Position numbers and translations under genes: made by a program. From Armatimonadota bacterium (GTDB lineage Bacteria > Armatimonadota > Chthonomonadetes > Chthonomonadales > Chthonomonadaceae), in contig JAGWMJ010000013.1 in assembly GCA_028871815.1 (NCBI GenBank), forward strand, positions 1 to 64,000: a stretch of 64,000 bases of DNA. The letters are read 5' to 3'. The notes beneath the pieces are model-generated. The model was not told the DNA's origin. It did not search any database and saw only the letters and a list, made by a program, of their open reading frames with translations. The number at the start of each line of letters is the position of its first letter. Position 1 is the first letter of the stretch. This document shows, in pieces, positions 17,412 through 26,929 of the stretch.

Positions 17412-18450
17412 TGTCGACTTCGTGCACGCCACGATGAACAGCGCCGATGATGTAGGCCGACTCACCCACGCTGTTGAGGCGATGTGCGAGTGCGGGCGCC
17501 TGGTCGGCAGGCAATACGAGAGCAAACCCTATACCCATGTTGAACGTTCGAAACATCTCGGCGTCGGGTACATTGCCTCGCTGCTGGATGAGCCCGAAAA
17601 TCGGTGGTATCGGCCAGCTCCGCCGTTCCACCGTCACGCTGCAGTCAATTGGCAAAACGCGCGGAATGTTCTCGTAAAAGCCGCCACCGGTGATATGCGC
17701 CATGGCCTTGATATCAAACTCCGCCAGCAGGGGCAGTACGGCGCCGGCATAACATCGGTGCGGCATCAACAGCTCGTCCGCAAGCGTCTGGCCCAAAGCG
17801 GCCACATGATCATTTGGCGCCATCGGATCCGTATCGCACTCCAGTAGCACGCGACGCGCTAGCGAAAAGCCGTTGGTGTGCAGTCCGCTGCTGGCAATGC
17901 CAACCACCGTGTCTCCAGGTTCAACGCGGCGTCCATCCACGATCCGGCTCCGCTCGACAATGCCTACGATACAGCCGGCCACGTCGTACTCGGCCTCCGT
18001 GTACATTCCCGGCATCTCGGCAGTTTCGCCACCCAACAGCGCGCAGCCGGCTTCCCGGCACGCGGCGCTGAGGCCCGTCACTACGTCGATAACGATGGCC
18101 GGGCTGAGGTGCGAGGTGGCAAAGTAGTCCAGAAAGAACAGCGGGCGCGCGCCCTGCACCAGAACGTCGTTCACGCAATGATTCACCAGGTCTCGCCCGA
18201 TGACTTCGTTCCGGTTAAGCGCCGCCGCAATCTTTACCTTGGTACCCACACCGTCAATGCTGGAGACCAGTACGGGCTCCTGCATCCCCATGAGTCCGGC
18301 CATGGAGTACATGCCGCCGAAACTGCCCACATCGGTAAGCACCTGCGGCGTATAGGTGCTGCGGACGGAGTCGCGCATGCGCAAAACGGCCTGATTGGCC
18401 GCATCGATGTTTACGCCGGAGTCCTGATAGGTTGTGTAACTGTCTGGCAT
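17404..18450 (-). CDS. purM: Phosphoribosylformylglycinamidine cyclo-ligase (AIR synthase)
   Basis: Fifth step of purine synthesis: ATP-dependent closure of FGAM to AIR. Recognisable blocks are YQDSGVNIDAANQAV, SIDGVGTKVKIA, GRDLVNHCVNDVLVQGARPLFFLDYFA and GCALLGGETAEMPGMY, with a C-terminal HITGGGFYENIPRVLP. ATG 18450 (MPDSYTTYQDSGV) matches family N termini and leaves a 13-base gap after purF; the frame is open to 18495. It lies directly after purF in the operon. Confidence 0.97.
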   Translation of the reverse strand: MPDSYTTYQDSGVNIDAANQAVLRMRDSVRSTYTPQVLTDVGSFGGMYSMAGLMGMQEPVLVSSIDGVGTKVKIAAALNRNEVIGRDLVNHCVNDVLVQGARPLFFLDYFATSHLSPAIVIDVVTGLSAACREAGCALLGGETAEMPGMYTEAEYDVAGCIVGIVERSRIVDGRRVEPGDTVVGIASSGLHTNGFSLARRVLLECDTDPMAPNDHVAALGQTLADELLMPHRCYAGAVLPLLAEFDIKAMAHITGGGFYENIPRVLPIDCSVTVERRSWPIPPIFGLIQQRGNVPDAEMFRTFNMGIGFALVLPADQAPALAHRLNSVGESAYIIGAVHRGVHEVDIV

Positions 18451-18463
18451 GGGAGCTTGCTGG

Positions 18464-19951
18464 TCAGACCGCGGCATGAGCCGGGGTTTCCGCATCCTCG
18501 TCCACGTCCTCGTCCGAAGCAGGCGGCGGAGTCAACATCATTTTCGACAGCTTGATGTCCTGGGGAATGGCCAGTGGGTACTTGCCATCGAAGCAGGCTC
18601 GGCAAAACTTATCCCGGTTCAAGCCCACGGCGTCCACAGCGCCTTGTAGTGAGAGGTAGCCCAGGCTTGTGGCACCTATGGCTTGCCGGATCTCTTCCAC
18701 GGTGTTGCGCGCTGCGATCAACTCATCCTGGTTCGCCATGTCGATGCCGTAGTAGCAGGGAAACCGTACGGGTGGGGCCGTAATGCGAACGTGAACTTCC
18801 TTGGCGCCGGTCTCAAATAGCAGTTTTACCAATTTTCCGGTCGTGGTACCACGCACAATCGAGTCGTCCACCATCACGATCGATTTGCCTTCGATCACCT
18901 CGGGTATGGGCGTGTACTTCATCATCGCGCCCTGGTCGCGCATATAGGGGCTGGGCTGGATGAAAGTGCGCTGGATGTACCGGTTCTTGATAATGCCTTC
19001 GCTGTAGGGTATTCCGCTGCTCTCGGCATAGCCCAGCGCAGCCGGTATGCTGGTATCCGGCACCGGAATCACGATGGCGTTCTCGCGAGGCGCCGGATGC
19101 TGCTGTGCCAGGGCGCTCCCCATCCGTTTGCGCACGAGCTGGAGCCGCTTGTCGTAGATTTTGGAGTCGGGACGCGCAAAGTAGATGAACTCAAAGAGGC
19201 AGGTTGCGTGGTGCGCCGGGTCGGGCGGCAGGGTATTTGAAGCCTCGCCTGGACCGATGACGTAGATCTCACCGGGCTGTACCTCGCGCATGTATGTGGC
19301 GCCGGTGGGCTTTAGCGCGCACGTCTCGGATGCGATAACGCAGGGAACGCCGCTGATCTGCCCCAGGCACAGAGGTCGCACACCGTACGGGTCCCGTACG
19401 CCGACCAGAGTGTCGCCGGCAAGTACGGTGAGCGAGTATGCGCCCTGCAGCCTGGGCATGGCCTCTCGAACGGTCTCGGCGATGTCGCCCTTGTGAAGAC
19501 ATGCCAGCAACTGGGCAATCACCTCGCTGTCGTTCGTGCTGGTGAATTGGACGCCGGCAGTTGTCAACTGCGATTTGAGTTCGGCCGAATTGATCAGGTT
19601 GCCATTGTGCGCCAGCGCGATATCGCCGTAATCGGTGTGGCACACCACGGGCTGTGCGTTGCACAGATCGCTGGAGCCTGTGGTGGAGTAACGCGTATGC
19701 CCAATAGCGGCATCACCCTTGAGGCTTCCAATCGTTCGTTCATCGAAGACCTGCGTGACGAGGCCCATCGCTTTGTGTACAGCAATGGTGCGGCCGGCGG
19801 ACACGGCGATACCGGCGCTTTCCTGGCCGCGATGCTGAAGCGCGAAGATACCGAAAAAGGCGATTCGTGCGACGTCTTCGCCGGGCGCCCGGATCCCAAA
19901 GACGCCGCATTCCTCATGTGGCCTGTCAGACACTAGCGTGCCCCCACACAT
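18464..19951 (-). CDS. purF: Amidophosphoribosyltransferase
   Basis: First committed purine step: PRPP plus glutamine to phosphoribosylamine. The N-terminal nucleophile Cys is in ECGVFGI, a short propeptide after the chosen start [14 protein letters not shown]. The glutaminase domain shows LQHRGQESAGI and HNGNLIN. The PRTase motif is IVMVDDSIVRGTT. C-terminal FCRACFDGKYP fits the Fe-S containing class (Bacillus-like). The frame extends to 20038, but the extra residues are unlike the family. The start at 19951 overlaps the purL end by 19 bases. Confidence 0.97.
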   Translation of the reverse strand: MCGGTLVSDRPHEECGVFGIRAPGEDVARIAFFGIFALQHRGQESAGIAVSAGRTIAVHKAMGLVTQVFDERTIGSLKGDAAIGHTRYSTTGSSDLCNAQPVVCHTDYGDIALAHNGNLINSAELKSQLTTAGVQFTSTNDSEVIAQLLACLHKGDIAETVREAMPRLQGAYSLTVLAGDTLVGVRDPYGVRPLCLGQISGVPCVIASETCALKPTGATYMREVQPGEIYVIGPGEASNTLPPDPAHHATCLFEFIYFARPDSKIYDKRLQLVRKRMGSALAQQHPAPRENAIVIPVPDTSIPAALGYAESSGIPYSEGIIKNRYIQRTFIQPSPYMRDQGAMMKYTPIPEVIEGKSIVMVDDSIVRGTTTGKLVKLLFETGAKEVHVRITAPPVRFPCYYGIDMANQDELIAARNTVEEIRQAIGATSLGYLSLQGAVDAVGLNRDKFCRACFDGKYPLAIPQDIKLSKMMLTPPPASDEDVDEDAETPAHAAV

Positions 19952-22233
19952 TCCGACGCCGACGTCGGCGCCTGCGCACGTATCATCATCGCCGGAATCG
20001 CCCGGCGCCATACTGCCTGCATCTGCGATACGGCGCAATCGAAAGCCGTCTGTGCTCCGATTGCTACCCGCAGGACTTCACCGCCAACCGTACCGATCCA
20101 CTCTACGACTATGCTGTGCGCTTCGCCAAGTTGCTGCAATCGCGCAAGTCCTGCTTCGTTCTTCAAGCTTACGATGACCCGGCCGGAATTCTCGCCGAAC
20201 AGCCGTGCGGCTACCGAAGTCTGAGCCGGCTCCGGCCTCAGCACAACCGCTGCTCCAACCCTGCCCAGCATGCAGCACTCTGCCAGGGCAACTGCCAGAC
20301 CCCCACTGGAGCAGTCGTGGCACGAGGCGAACAGGGCCTCGGCGTGCCCCGCCACCAACAGTTCGAATAGCCGGCGTTCCGCCTCCAGATCGATCAAAGG
20401 GAGCGGACCGCCCTCGTCGCCGCAGATCACGCTGCGATACTCGCCGCACGACACCGGGCCGGCGCCGGCTGGGAAAGCGCTCACCAGCGCCAGCTGGCCA
20501 CCATTGTCACCGCGCTGGAATGCCGCGCCGACCGCTCGGTCCGGGTTCGCCAGGATTCCCACCATGCCGATCACCGGCGTCGGCCAGATAGGCTCACCGG
20601 CGGTCTCGTTGTAGAAAGATACGTTGCCCGACACTACAGGTATGCCAAATGCCTCGGCAGCTGTGGCGATTCCATCCACGGCGCTGCGAAATTCCCAGAA
20701 TCGGGCCGGTTCCTCAGGGCTAGCGAAGTTGAGGCAGTTGGTAAGGCCAGCGGGCCGGGCGCCGGCACAGGCCACGTTCCGGGCCGCCTCGGCTACCACC
20801 AGTTGCGCGCCGATGAACGGATCGGTGCGACACCAGCGCGAGTTACCGTCGATGCTCAGCGCAATCCCTTTTTCGGACCCGCGAAGCGCCAGCACCGCGG
20901 CATCGCTGCCCGGAAGCTCAACCGTTTGCGTTTGAACCGACCGATCGTACTGGGTATGTACCCACTCCTTGGAGGCTCCATTTGCCGATCCGAGGAGCTG
21001 CAGCAGGGCCGATCCGCAGGTGAGCGCACCGGAAGCGTCATTCTCTCCAGCCGCGCAGAGTGGCTCCGGGACTGGTCGCGGCGCCGACTCGATCGGTGGG
21101 CGCTCACGCACCTCCAGGTGGTACACCGGGCAGTTGTCGGTGAGGGCTTTGGCCGGAACCTCGGCAGCGATCGCCCCGGCGTCGAGGATGCGCACAACTC
21201 CATCAGTCGTGACGTGGCCGATCACCGCCGCGTGCAGGCCCCATCGCTCGAACACGCTGAGCACTTCGCGCTCTCGCCCGCGCTGCGCTACGCAAAGCAT
21301 GCGCTCCTGCGATTCCGACAGCATGATTTCGTAGGTCGACATCGATGGGTCCCGTAACGGAACCAGCCGCACGTCGATCTCTATTCCAACATCGGCCCTG
21401 GCAGCCATTTCGCTGGTGGAGCAGGTGAGTCCGGCAGCGCCCATATCCTGGATTCCGGTAATGGCTCCTGTTGCCAGGGCTTCGAGCGTCGCCTCGATCA
21501 GCAACTTCTCAAGAAACGGGTCGCCCATCTGCACATTCGGCCGTCGCGACTCGCTGCCCTCATTCAGCTCGGTGCTGGCAAACGTAGCCCCGTGGATACC
21601 GTCACGGCCCGTGGCGCTGCCCACGTAGATCACGGGGTTGCCGGTGCCGGTAGCGGCAGCTTTCGCCAGGTTCCGCAGCGGCACGACGCCAACCGCCATA
21701 GCGTTTACCAACGGATTGCTGCGGTAACACGGGTGAAAGTGCGTCTCACCGGCCACGGTCGGTACACCAACACAGTTGCCGTAGTGACCAATGCCTGCTA
21801 CCACGTTCTCGAACAGATAACGGCTTCGTGCGTCGTCCAGATCACCGAACCACAGCGAGTTGAGGATCGCTACCGGCCGAGCGCCCATCGTGAAGATGTC
21901 TCGCAAGATGCCACCGACGCCGGTTGCCGCGCCCTGGAACGGCTCGACCGCGGAGGGGTGGTTGTGCGACTCCACCTTGAAAACGATCCCCAGATCCTTA
22001 TCCAGTGCGATGTGCCCGGCGTTTTCCAGCGCGCCGGCCGCCTGTGCCTCGCGGTACTGGCGGAAGCGTGAAAGAATCGGCCGCGAATACTTGTATCCGC
22101 AGTGCTCCGACCACATCACGGCAAACATACCGAGTTCCGTTTGGGTAGGCTCGCGGCCAAGCGTTTGCAGAATTGACGCGTACTCGCCGTCGTTCAGGCC
22201 CATTTCGCGCCAAACCGTGTCGGCGGTGATCAA
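19933..22233 (-). CDS. purL: FGAM synthase subunit PurL (small form)
   Basis: Synthetase subunit of phosphoribosylformylglycinamidine synthase. At 766 residues it is the small type that works with separate PurS and PurQ, both encoded just upstream. Visible motifs are [43 protein letters not shown]-like [16 protein letters not shown] and [16 protein letters not shown]. Its ATG overlaps the purQ stop by 4 bases (ATGA), so translation is likely coupled. Confidence 0.97.
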   Translation of the reverse strand: MITADTVWREMGLNDGEYASILQTLGREPTQTELGMFAVMWSEHCGYKYSRPILSRFRQYREAQAAGALENAGHIALDKDLGIVFKVESHNHPSAVEPFQGAATGVGGILRDIFTMGARPVAILNSLWFGDLDDARSRYLFENVVAGIGHYGNCVGVPTVAGETHFHPCYRSNPLVNAMAVGVVPLRNLAKAAATGTGNPVIYVGSATGRDGIHGATFASTELNEGSESRRPNVQMGDPFLEKLLIEATLEALATGAITGIQDMGAAGLTCSTSEMAARADVGIEIDVRLVPLRDPSMSTYEIMLSESQERMLCVAQRGREREVLSVFERWGLHAAVIGHVTTDGVVRILDAGAIAAEVPAKALTDNCPVYHLEVRERPPIESAPRPVPEPLCAAGENDASGALTCGSALLQLLGSANGASKEWVHTQYDRSVQTQTVELPGSDAAVLALRGSEKGIALSIDGNSRWCRTDPFIGAQLVVAEAARNVACAGARPAGLTNCLNFASPEEPARFWEFRSAVDGIATAAEAFGIPVVSGNVSFYNETAGEPIWPTPVIGMVGILANPDRAVGAAFQRGDNGGQLALVSAFPAGAGPVSCGEYRSVICGDEGGPLPLIDLEAERRLFELLVAGHAEALFASCHDCSSGGLAVALAECCMLGRVGAAVVLRPEPAQTSVAARLFGENSGRVIVSLKNEAGLARLQQLGEAHSIVVEWIGTVGGEVLRVAIGAQTAFDCAVSQMQAVWRRAIPAMMIRAQAPTSASECVGAR

Positions 22234-22988
22234 TGGCCCGGTTCCGTTGGCGCTCCGCAGAACGCCGAGGCAAGCGCCTGAAAGATCAGCCTGCCATCAG
22301 CGGAGCCGAGAAAGATGTCGGTGGCGCGCTCGGGATGAGGCATCATGCCGAGTACATTGCCGCCCTCATTCACGATCCCTGCGATGCAGTCCAACGAGCC
22401 GTTAGGATTTGCAGGAGCGTATTCGTCGGTCTCCGCCGCGTAACGGAAGATAATCTGATGGTGGCGCTGCAGCCGCTCCAGCGTGGCCGCGTCGCAATAG
22501 TAACGGCCCTCGCCGTGGGCAATCGGTATGCTGAGCGTCTGCCCTTCGCGATAAGTGTGGGTAAACGGCGTGTTCGCGTTCTCCACGCGGAGCGTTACCG
22601 GGCGGCAGAGAAACTTGCAGCCGATATTCGCCACCAGCGCGCCAGGCAGGAGGCCGGCTTCGCACAGCACCTGAAAACCGTTGCAGATGCCCAGTACATA
22701 CCGCCCGCGCTCCGCGTGCTGCCGCACCGCATCCATAACGTTCGCAAATCGCGCAATCGATCCAGGGCGCAGGTAGTCGCCATACGAGAAGCCGCCCGGC
22801 AAGATCACCACGTCAAATCCGTCCAGATCGGCAGTGGCGTGCCACACGTAGGTCGCTTCGCACTGCGTGGTCCGTTTGACGGCGTAGACGGCGTCCTGGT
22901 CGCAGTTAGAGCCCGGAAACCGTATCACGGCGAAGCGCGGGCGCCTGCCAACGCCAACGTGAACGTCCCTGGTGGCGGCCAGGGTCAT
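22230..22988 (-). CDS. purQ: FGAM synthase glutaminase subunit PurQ
   Basis: Class I glutamine amidotransferase supplying ammonia to PurL. The nucleophile Cys is in GICNGFQVL; the His-Glu pair is in MMPHPERAT. The N-terminal [11 protein letters not shown] and [12 protein letters not shown] are diagnostic. Length 252 is slightly long because of about 17 residues before the usual start. Overlaps of 4 bases on both sides (purS before, purL after) support a coupled PurSQL unit. Confidence 0.97.
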   Translation of the reverse strand: MTLAATRDVHVGVGRRPRFAVIRFPGSNCDQDAVYAVKRTTQCEATYVWHATADLDGFDVVILPGGFSYGDYLRPGSIARFANVMDAVRQHAERGRYVLGICNGFQVLCEAGLLPGALVANIGCKFLCRPVTLRVENANTPFTHTYREGQTLSIPIAHGEGRYYCDAATLERLQRHHQIIFRYAAETDEYAPANPNGSLDCIAGIVNEGGNVLGMMPHPERATDIFLGSADGRLIFQALASAFCGAPTEPGH

Positions 22989-23224
22989 CGCACTACCTCG
23001 ATCGAGTACTCCTCAGTCACCGGGTTCGCAAGCAGCTTGCCGCACATCTCCGCGACCACCGGTTCAATCGCGCCATCTTCCTCCAGGTGCAGCACAATGA
23101 CTTTGCCGATGCGAGCCTCCTGAACACCTAAAAAGCCCAGTGCCTGCAGCGCGTCGCGCGTTGCGCGGCCCTGGGCGTCCAGTAGGGCGGGCTTTAGAGT
23201 GACAGTGATGCGGACCTCAATCAT
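22985..23224 (-). CDS. purS: FGAM synthase subunit PurS
   Basis: Small 79-residue subunit that bridges PurQ and PurL. Typical sequence: [28 protein letters not shown], split by the usual [10 protein letters not shown] core and the C-terminal [14 protein letters not shown]. The stop overlaps the purQ ATG. It lies 9 bases after the DUF167 gene. Confidence 0.96.
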   Translation of the reverse strand: MIEVRITVTLKPALLDAQGRATRDALQALGFLGVQEARIGKVIVLHLEEDGAIEPVVAEMCGKLLANPVTEEYSIEVVR

Positions 23225-23233
23225 AGGGCAGCT

Positions 23234-23572
23234 TCAGTCCTTCGCCTTGTCACACCGTCTGGTGGCGCTGCCTGGCCGCGTCGCCACCATTTCGAGTCGA
23301 TCGATAACCGCCTGGGCGGGGGCGCCCGTTATCTGCACCAGTTTGCGGCGTGAAGTCCGGCCGCTGACTATGCGTGCCGCGGAGGCCGCCACGCCTGCCG
23401 CCTTTGCCAGGACCCGAATGAGAGCTTCATTGGCGGCGCCGTCGGATGGGGCGGCGCGCACGCGGACCTGTACTTCGCCGTCGATAATGCCGCTTACCGC
23501 GTCCCGGTCCGCTTTCGGAGTCAATCGTACCCGTATCACAGCCGTTTCGTCTATCGGGCCGCGACCCTCCAC
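23234..23572 (-). CDS. DUF167 (YggU) family protein
   Basis: A small domain protein (112 residues) with the DUF167 pattern IRVRLTPKADRDAV, VRVRAAPSDGAANEALI and SGRTSRRKLVQI. The function is unknown; structures show a compact alpha/beta fold. The open frame extends to 23770 inside the neighbouring CPBP gene. GTG 23572, just 5 bases after that gene's stop and preceded by GAGG, gives the normal family length. It is often found beside yggT, which is also nearby here. Confidence 0.88.
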   Translation of the reverse strand: MEGRGPIDETAVIRVRLTPKADRDAVSGIIDGEVQVRVRAAPSDGAANEALIRVLAKAAGVAASAARIVSGRTSRRKLVQITGAPAQAVIDRLEMVATRPGSATRRCDKAKD

Positions 23573-23577
23573 GGGCC

Positions 23578-24276
23578 TCAAATCCGTGCGACCATCAGCG
23601 CCAGAGCCATCGCGTTGTACAAACCGTGCGTACACATGCTCGCCCACGTGCTGCCCGTTCTCTCGCGGCACCAGCAGAACATCGCGCCAATCGCCGCCAT
23701 GGGCAGCAGGCTGTATGGAATGTTGGGGTGAACCAGGGCGAACGCCAGCGACGTGATCACGGTGGACCACCCGGCAGATGCGCGGCGGCGTAAGTGACCG
23801 TAGATGAGTCCGCGAAAAAAAAGCTCTTCAATCACCGGCGCAGCTACGCAGATCACCAGCACCGCAAGCGCCAGCGATGCCCCATGCGATGCGCGCACCA
23901 TCCGGATGGCCGCAGTGCGCTGCTGTGGCATGCCGGCGGCATGCTCCGCCGCATACAGCGCTCCGGCCGCGACAAAGGCTCCAACCGCGGCCGCCGGCAC
24001 CGTGAACAGGCTCCGACCATCTAGTGGCCGCAAGCCGAAAAGGCGAGACCCCGGCCTCAGACGACCCGCTGGAGCGCTCATCAGGATTGCAGCTGCGGAG
24101 CCTGCGACAGCCGCCTGCGCAACCACCAACCGCACCCACATGCCGGCGCGTATCACACCAGGCACTGCCTGCGCAGTGCCGGCCAGCAGTTGTGGCGCAA
24201 CCAGATACCATGCCACGGCTGCCAGCACAAGCGATGTGGGCATTCCGCCGTCGGACCGCCCAGCTTCAAGGTTCAT
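23578..24276 (-). CDS. CPBP (CAAX protease/bacteriocin-processing) family membrane protease
   Basis: A 232-residue polytopic protein with several hydrophobic segments and the Abi/CPBP motifs: EELFFRG (about 157-163), then FALVHPN, and HGLYNA near the C terminus. These supply the Glu and His residues of the intramembrane protease family. The substrate is unknown. It is within the minus-strand run from TPR to purM and ends 5 bases before the DUF167 start. Confidence 0.9.
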   Translation of the reverse strand: MNLEAGRSDGGMPTSLVLAAVAWYLVAPQLLAGTAQAVPGVIRAGMWVRLVVAQAAVAGSAAAILMSAPAGRLRPGSRLFGLRPLDGRSLFTVPAAAVGAFVAAGALYAAEHAAGMPQQRTAAIRMVRASHGASLALAVLVICVAAPVIEELFFRGLIYGHLRRRASAGWSTVITSLAFALVHPNIPYSLLPMAAIGAMFCWCRERTGSTWASMCTHGLYNAMALALMVARI

Positions 24277-24287
24277 CAGGTTCGCGG

Positions 24288-24548
24288 CTAACGCAGCAGA
24301 CTTGCCACGTACTGAAGCAGTAAAACCACAAGCAGAGGCGAGATATCGAAACCGCCCAAAAGGGATGGCGGAATGAGGGATCGGATCGGATCGAGAATCG
24401 GATTGCAGATCGTGCGCAGCGTACGCACGACGGGATTGTACGAGGAAATACGGGCGCCGAAGCAGATGAGCGTCTCAAGCACACAGTACACAATCATCAG
24501 CAGCACGAACAGCTGAATGACTTCGGCAACTAGGTATCCTGGCGACAT
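24288..24548 (-). CDS. YggT family membrane protein
   Basis: An 86-residue protein with two hydrophobic segments around the conserved NPVVRTLRTICNPILDPIR stretch and GGFDISPLLVVLLLQ. This is the YggT family, linked in other bacteria to cell-envelope or osmotic functions. It is encoded 4 bases after the TPR gene and 11 before CPBP, so all three are co-transcribed. Confidence 0.92.
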   Translation of the reverse strand: MSPGYLVAEVIQLFVLLMIVYCVLETLICFGARISSYNPVVRTLRTICNPILDPIRSLIPPSLLGGFDISPLLVVLLLQYVASLLR

Positions 24549-24552
24549 TACG

Positions 24553-25245
24553 TTACCGTGCCGATCCGGAGTTTATGTGCGCTTCGGCCTTCCGCAGCAG
24601 CACCGGCGCTACCTTGTCATCCGGATAGGTCTTGGCCGCGTGCGCATAACACACGGCAGCCTGTTTCCAGTTTCCGAGCCGCTCATACGCATGCGCCAGC
24701 ATGTGCCACGTAGCCCACGGACACTTGAACTTTACGGCGTGCTGGTAGTACGGCAGCGCCAACCTGGGATTGTGGTTGTTGATCAGATAGTGCTCGCCCA
24801 GTGCGTCGTACATTCCGTAGTCGTTGGGGTTGGCCTTCAGGCCGCGTTTCAGTGCCGCGATGGCCGCTGCGTTCCGGTCGGTGCTCCACAGGTAGTACGA
24901 TTCGTCGGAGTAGATGCCTTCCATGTGGGGTTCGGCCTGATTGATCACGTAGCTGAGGTTGATCAGATGGCTGTACTCGCCCGCATGAAAGTGCCGATCA
25001 CGAAACAGATAGATGTCATCGATGGCGCGTGCGAGAACCGCGTTAGAGACCTGCTGCTGCGTCAGTGGCTTTGTAGAGGGCTTCGGAGGTGGTGGCGCTT
25101 TCGGCGCCGGCTTGCCGCTGAAGATGGGTAACTGCGGCCTCGGGCGAGCCTGAGCATAGCCACGAACGGCAGACAGGCTGAATATCGTGCACATCGCAGC
25201 GGCCGCGACGATACCGAGATTCCGCTGGCAGTATGTAAGGTTCAT
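24553..25245 (-). CDS. Exported TPR-repeat protein
   Basis: A 230-residue protein. ATG 25245 follows GGAGGG/GGGAAG and starts a signal peptide (NLGIVAAAAMCTIFSLSAVRGYAQA). A Pro/Lys-rich linker (PAPKAPPPPKPSTKP) is next, then TPR-like helices: NAAAIAALKRGLKANPNDYGMYDALGEHYL and NWKQAAVCYAHAAKTYPDD units (about 130-215). It probably acts as an extracytoplasmic scaffold. The frame extends upstream to 25419, but without a signal-type start. It is the first gene of the minus-strand purine-cluster transcript. Confidence 0.82.
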   Translation of the reverse strand: MNLTYCQRNLGIVAAAAMCTIFSLSAVRGYAQARPRPQLPIFSGKPAPKAPPPPKPSTKPLTQQQVSNAVLARAIDDIYLFRDRHFHAGEYSHLINLSYVINQAEPHMEGIYSDESYYLWSTDRNAAAIAALKRGLKANPNDYGMYDALGEHYLINNHNPRLALPYYQHAVKFKCPWATWHMLAHAYERLGNWKQAAVCYAHAAKTYPDDKVAPVLLRKAEAHINSGSAR

Positions 25246-25697
25246 GCGAGCTTCCCGCCCTCCAAACCGATCCGGACGCGTTTTCGATATATACATTACC
25301 TGCCGTAGCGCGTTGTTTGCGCCCGGCAGGGCGTCGGCGCTGCGCAAACGGCCCCTTGCCGCACAGGCATCTAACGCCACGCCCGTGTCACTCTGAACAC
25401 ACAGCGAGTCTGCGAGCATCGTGGAAGAGCCTCAATGCTTCTGCCTGCGGCTCCCGCAGCGTCGTCCTCCAGTGTGCCGAGGCCGAGGCGCCCGGGGCAA
25501 TGGGTCTCGCTGGTTCCGGTTCCGGTTCACGATGACAGCCGCCTCCGAACCAGCCACGGCCTCGTCGCCGCGCCAGGCAGCCGGTCAAAAACGCGACGAA
25601 ACCGATGCAGGAATCCGGCGTGGCGCCGGGAAATTGCCTTGCATCGCTCGCGCATCGTGTTCGATGGACTGGGGCAACAGGCACTGAGGTCGCAATC
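25246..25697. other. Intergenic region, no clear gene
   Basis: About 450 bases between divergent genes. The minus-strand TATATATCG near 25286-25296 may be the -10 region for the TPR-purine transcript. Short ORFs here have no recognised similarity and overlap in several frames. It may hold the degraded C terminus of an older RHS cassette, since the next gene is a cassette partner type, but no RHS core is visible. Confidence 0.35.
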
Positions 25698-26720
25698 GTG
25701 GCATGCGAAGCCAAGGGAGCGCCCGGCGGTAGGGGACCGTTCACCCGATCACCTGGCTGGTGCACCGCATTCACTTCGATAGGTGTGATGTTGTGCTGTT
25801 CCGCAGGCTGCCGGGCCCCGCAGGGCCCTCGCGCGGTCGCGACTCTCGTCTTCCCGGATGACCAACCTCTGAACGCCGTGGCGCTCGCGTTTTCGCCCGA
25901 CGGGAGCCGCCTTGCCGCGATGGGCAAGCGGGGTCTGTACGTCTGGAATACAGATTCTTGGGCCGCACCGGATAACTTCTCCGTACCGCGCGCGGCCCGG
26001 ACGATCGGGTACCTGCTCAACTGCGTAACCTTTCGGGGGGACCAACGCGTCTTGACTTTCGGCTCTGCGGGAGCAATAATAGACCTGAATGACGGGGCGG
26101 CCGACGTTGCGCCATCGAGCCCTCCGAGCGGCGTAGAATTGGAATCTCTGTCGCCCGACGGTAGGCTGGCCTTTTGTCGCGTGCAAGCCGGCCACTGCGC
26201 GGTTTACACGGTGCTCGGCTGGCGCCGGCTGGCCGATTTAATGAGCACGTCCGGCCGGACCGCCAGGTGCTTCGGTGTCTTCTCGCCCGATTCCCGGACT
26301 CTGGCTGTCGGTTGCCTTCACGGACCCACCGCTGTATACCGGGTCGCGCCGTGGCGCCGGATCGAGATGAATCGTCGCGCCTCGTTGACTCCGTTATCGG
26401 TGTCGCCTGACAGCCGCCTAATTGCTGGGATCGACCATCAACGCATCGTGGTCTATGACGTTGCCACCGGCAAGCGCGCCGCCGGCTCCGCCCGGCTGCC
26501 CGTGCTATACAACTGGCTCGTCACGCCCGGATTCGCCCGTGGCAGCCGGTATTTGATCGTCCCCGGACGCGATCACGGCATCCAATTCTGGTCAACCCGG
26601 ACTTGGCGCGTGCGGTTCACGGTTGAAACGACCCATCCCATTGAGTATGTCGCGTATTCTCCTGCGACCAACACATTCGCCGCGATCTGTGACGGCGGTG
26701 TCCGCGTGTGGGCTCTCTGA
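25698..26720 (+). CDS. WD40-like beta-propeller lipoprotein (cassette partner)
   Basis: A 340-residue protein. GTG 25698 has GAGGT 8 bases upstream and gives a lipoprotein-like signal ending in a SAGC lipobox (GVMLCCSAGC). Repeats follow with the blade pattern ALAFSPDGSRLAAMGKRGLYVWN, SLSPDGRLAFCR, VFSPDSRTLAVGC, SVSPDSRLIAGID and YSPATNTFAAICDGGVRVW. This is a WD40/YVTN-type propeller, likely anchored outside the cytoplasmic membrane. Immediately downstream an RHS core copy begins. By analogy with the three later cassettes it is the partner of an RHS C terminus that has been lost upstream. Confidence 0.8.
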   Translation: MACEAKGAPGGRGPFTRSPGWCTAFTSIGVMLCCSAGCRAPQGPRAVATLVFPDDQPLNAVALAFSPDGSRLAAMGKRGLYVWNTDSWAAPDNFSVPRAARTIGYLLNCVTFRGDQRVLTFGSAGAIIDLNDGAADVAPSSPPSGVELESLSPDGRLAFCRVQAGHCAVYTVLGWRRLADLMSTSGRTARCFGVFSPDSRTLAVGCLHGPTAVYRVAPWRRIEMNRRASLTPLSVSPDSRLIAGIDHQRIVVYDVATGKRAAGSARLPVLYNWLVTPGFARGSRYLIVPGRDHGIQFWSTRTWRVRFTVETTHPIEYVAYSPATNTFAAICDGGVRVWAL

Positions 26721-26749
26721 CGTGAGCTCGCCCCGGCACAGACTTCCGC

Positions 26750-26929
26750 CTCGCCGGAACTACAACCGATACCTGCAGCTACAAGGCGTTTGGCGTCGAG
26801 CTGCAAGGCGGCTCCGGAACCGTGAACCCGTACCGGTATGAGGGGCTTTTCGGCTACTACCGCGATGCGGCAGACTGGATGTATGTGAGGGCACGGTGGC
26901 TGGATGGGATGAATGGGAGGTGAGCGGGT
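26750..26929 (+). pseudogene. RHS core copy (type 2) with nonsense codon
   Basis: In frame it reads TDTCSYKAFGVELQGGSGTV, NPYRYEGLFGYYRDAADWMY, VRARWLDGMNGR and then TGA (26921-26923), where the copy at 28686-30269 has TGG. It starts 30 bases after the stop of the propeller gene. The same frame continues into the metzincin-type domain at 26930-27529. The core therefore now serves as a relic 5' flank of that domain. Confidence 0.85.
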
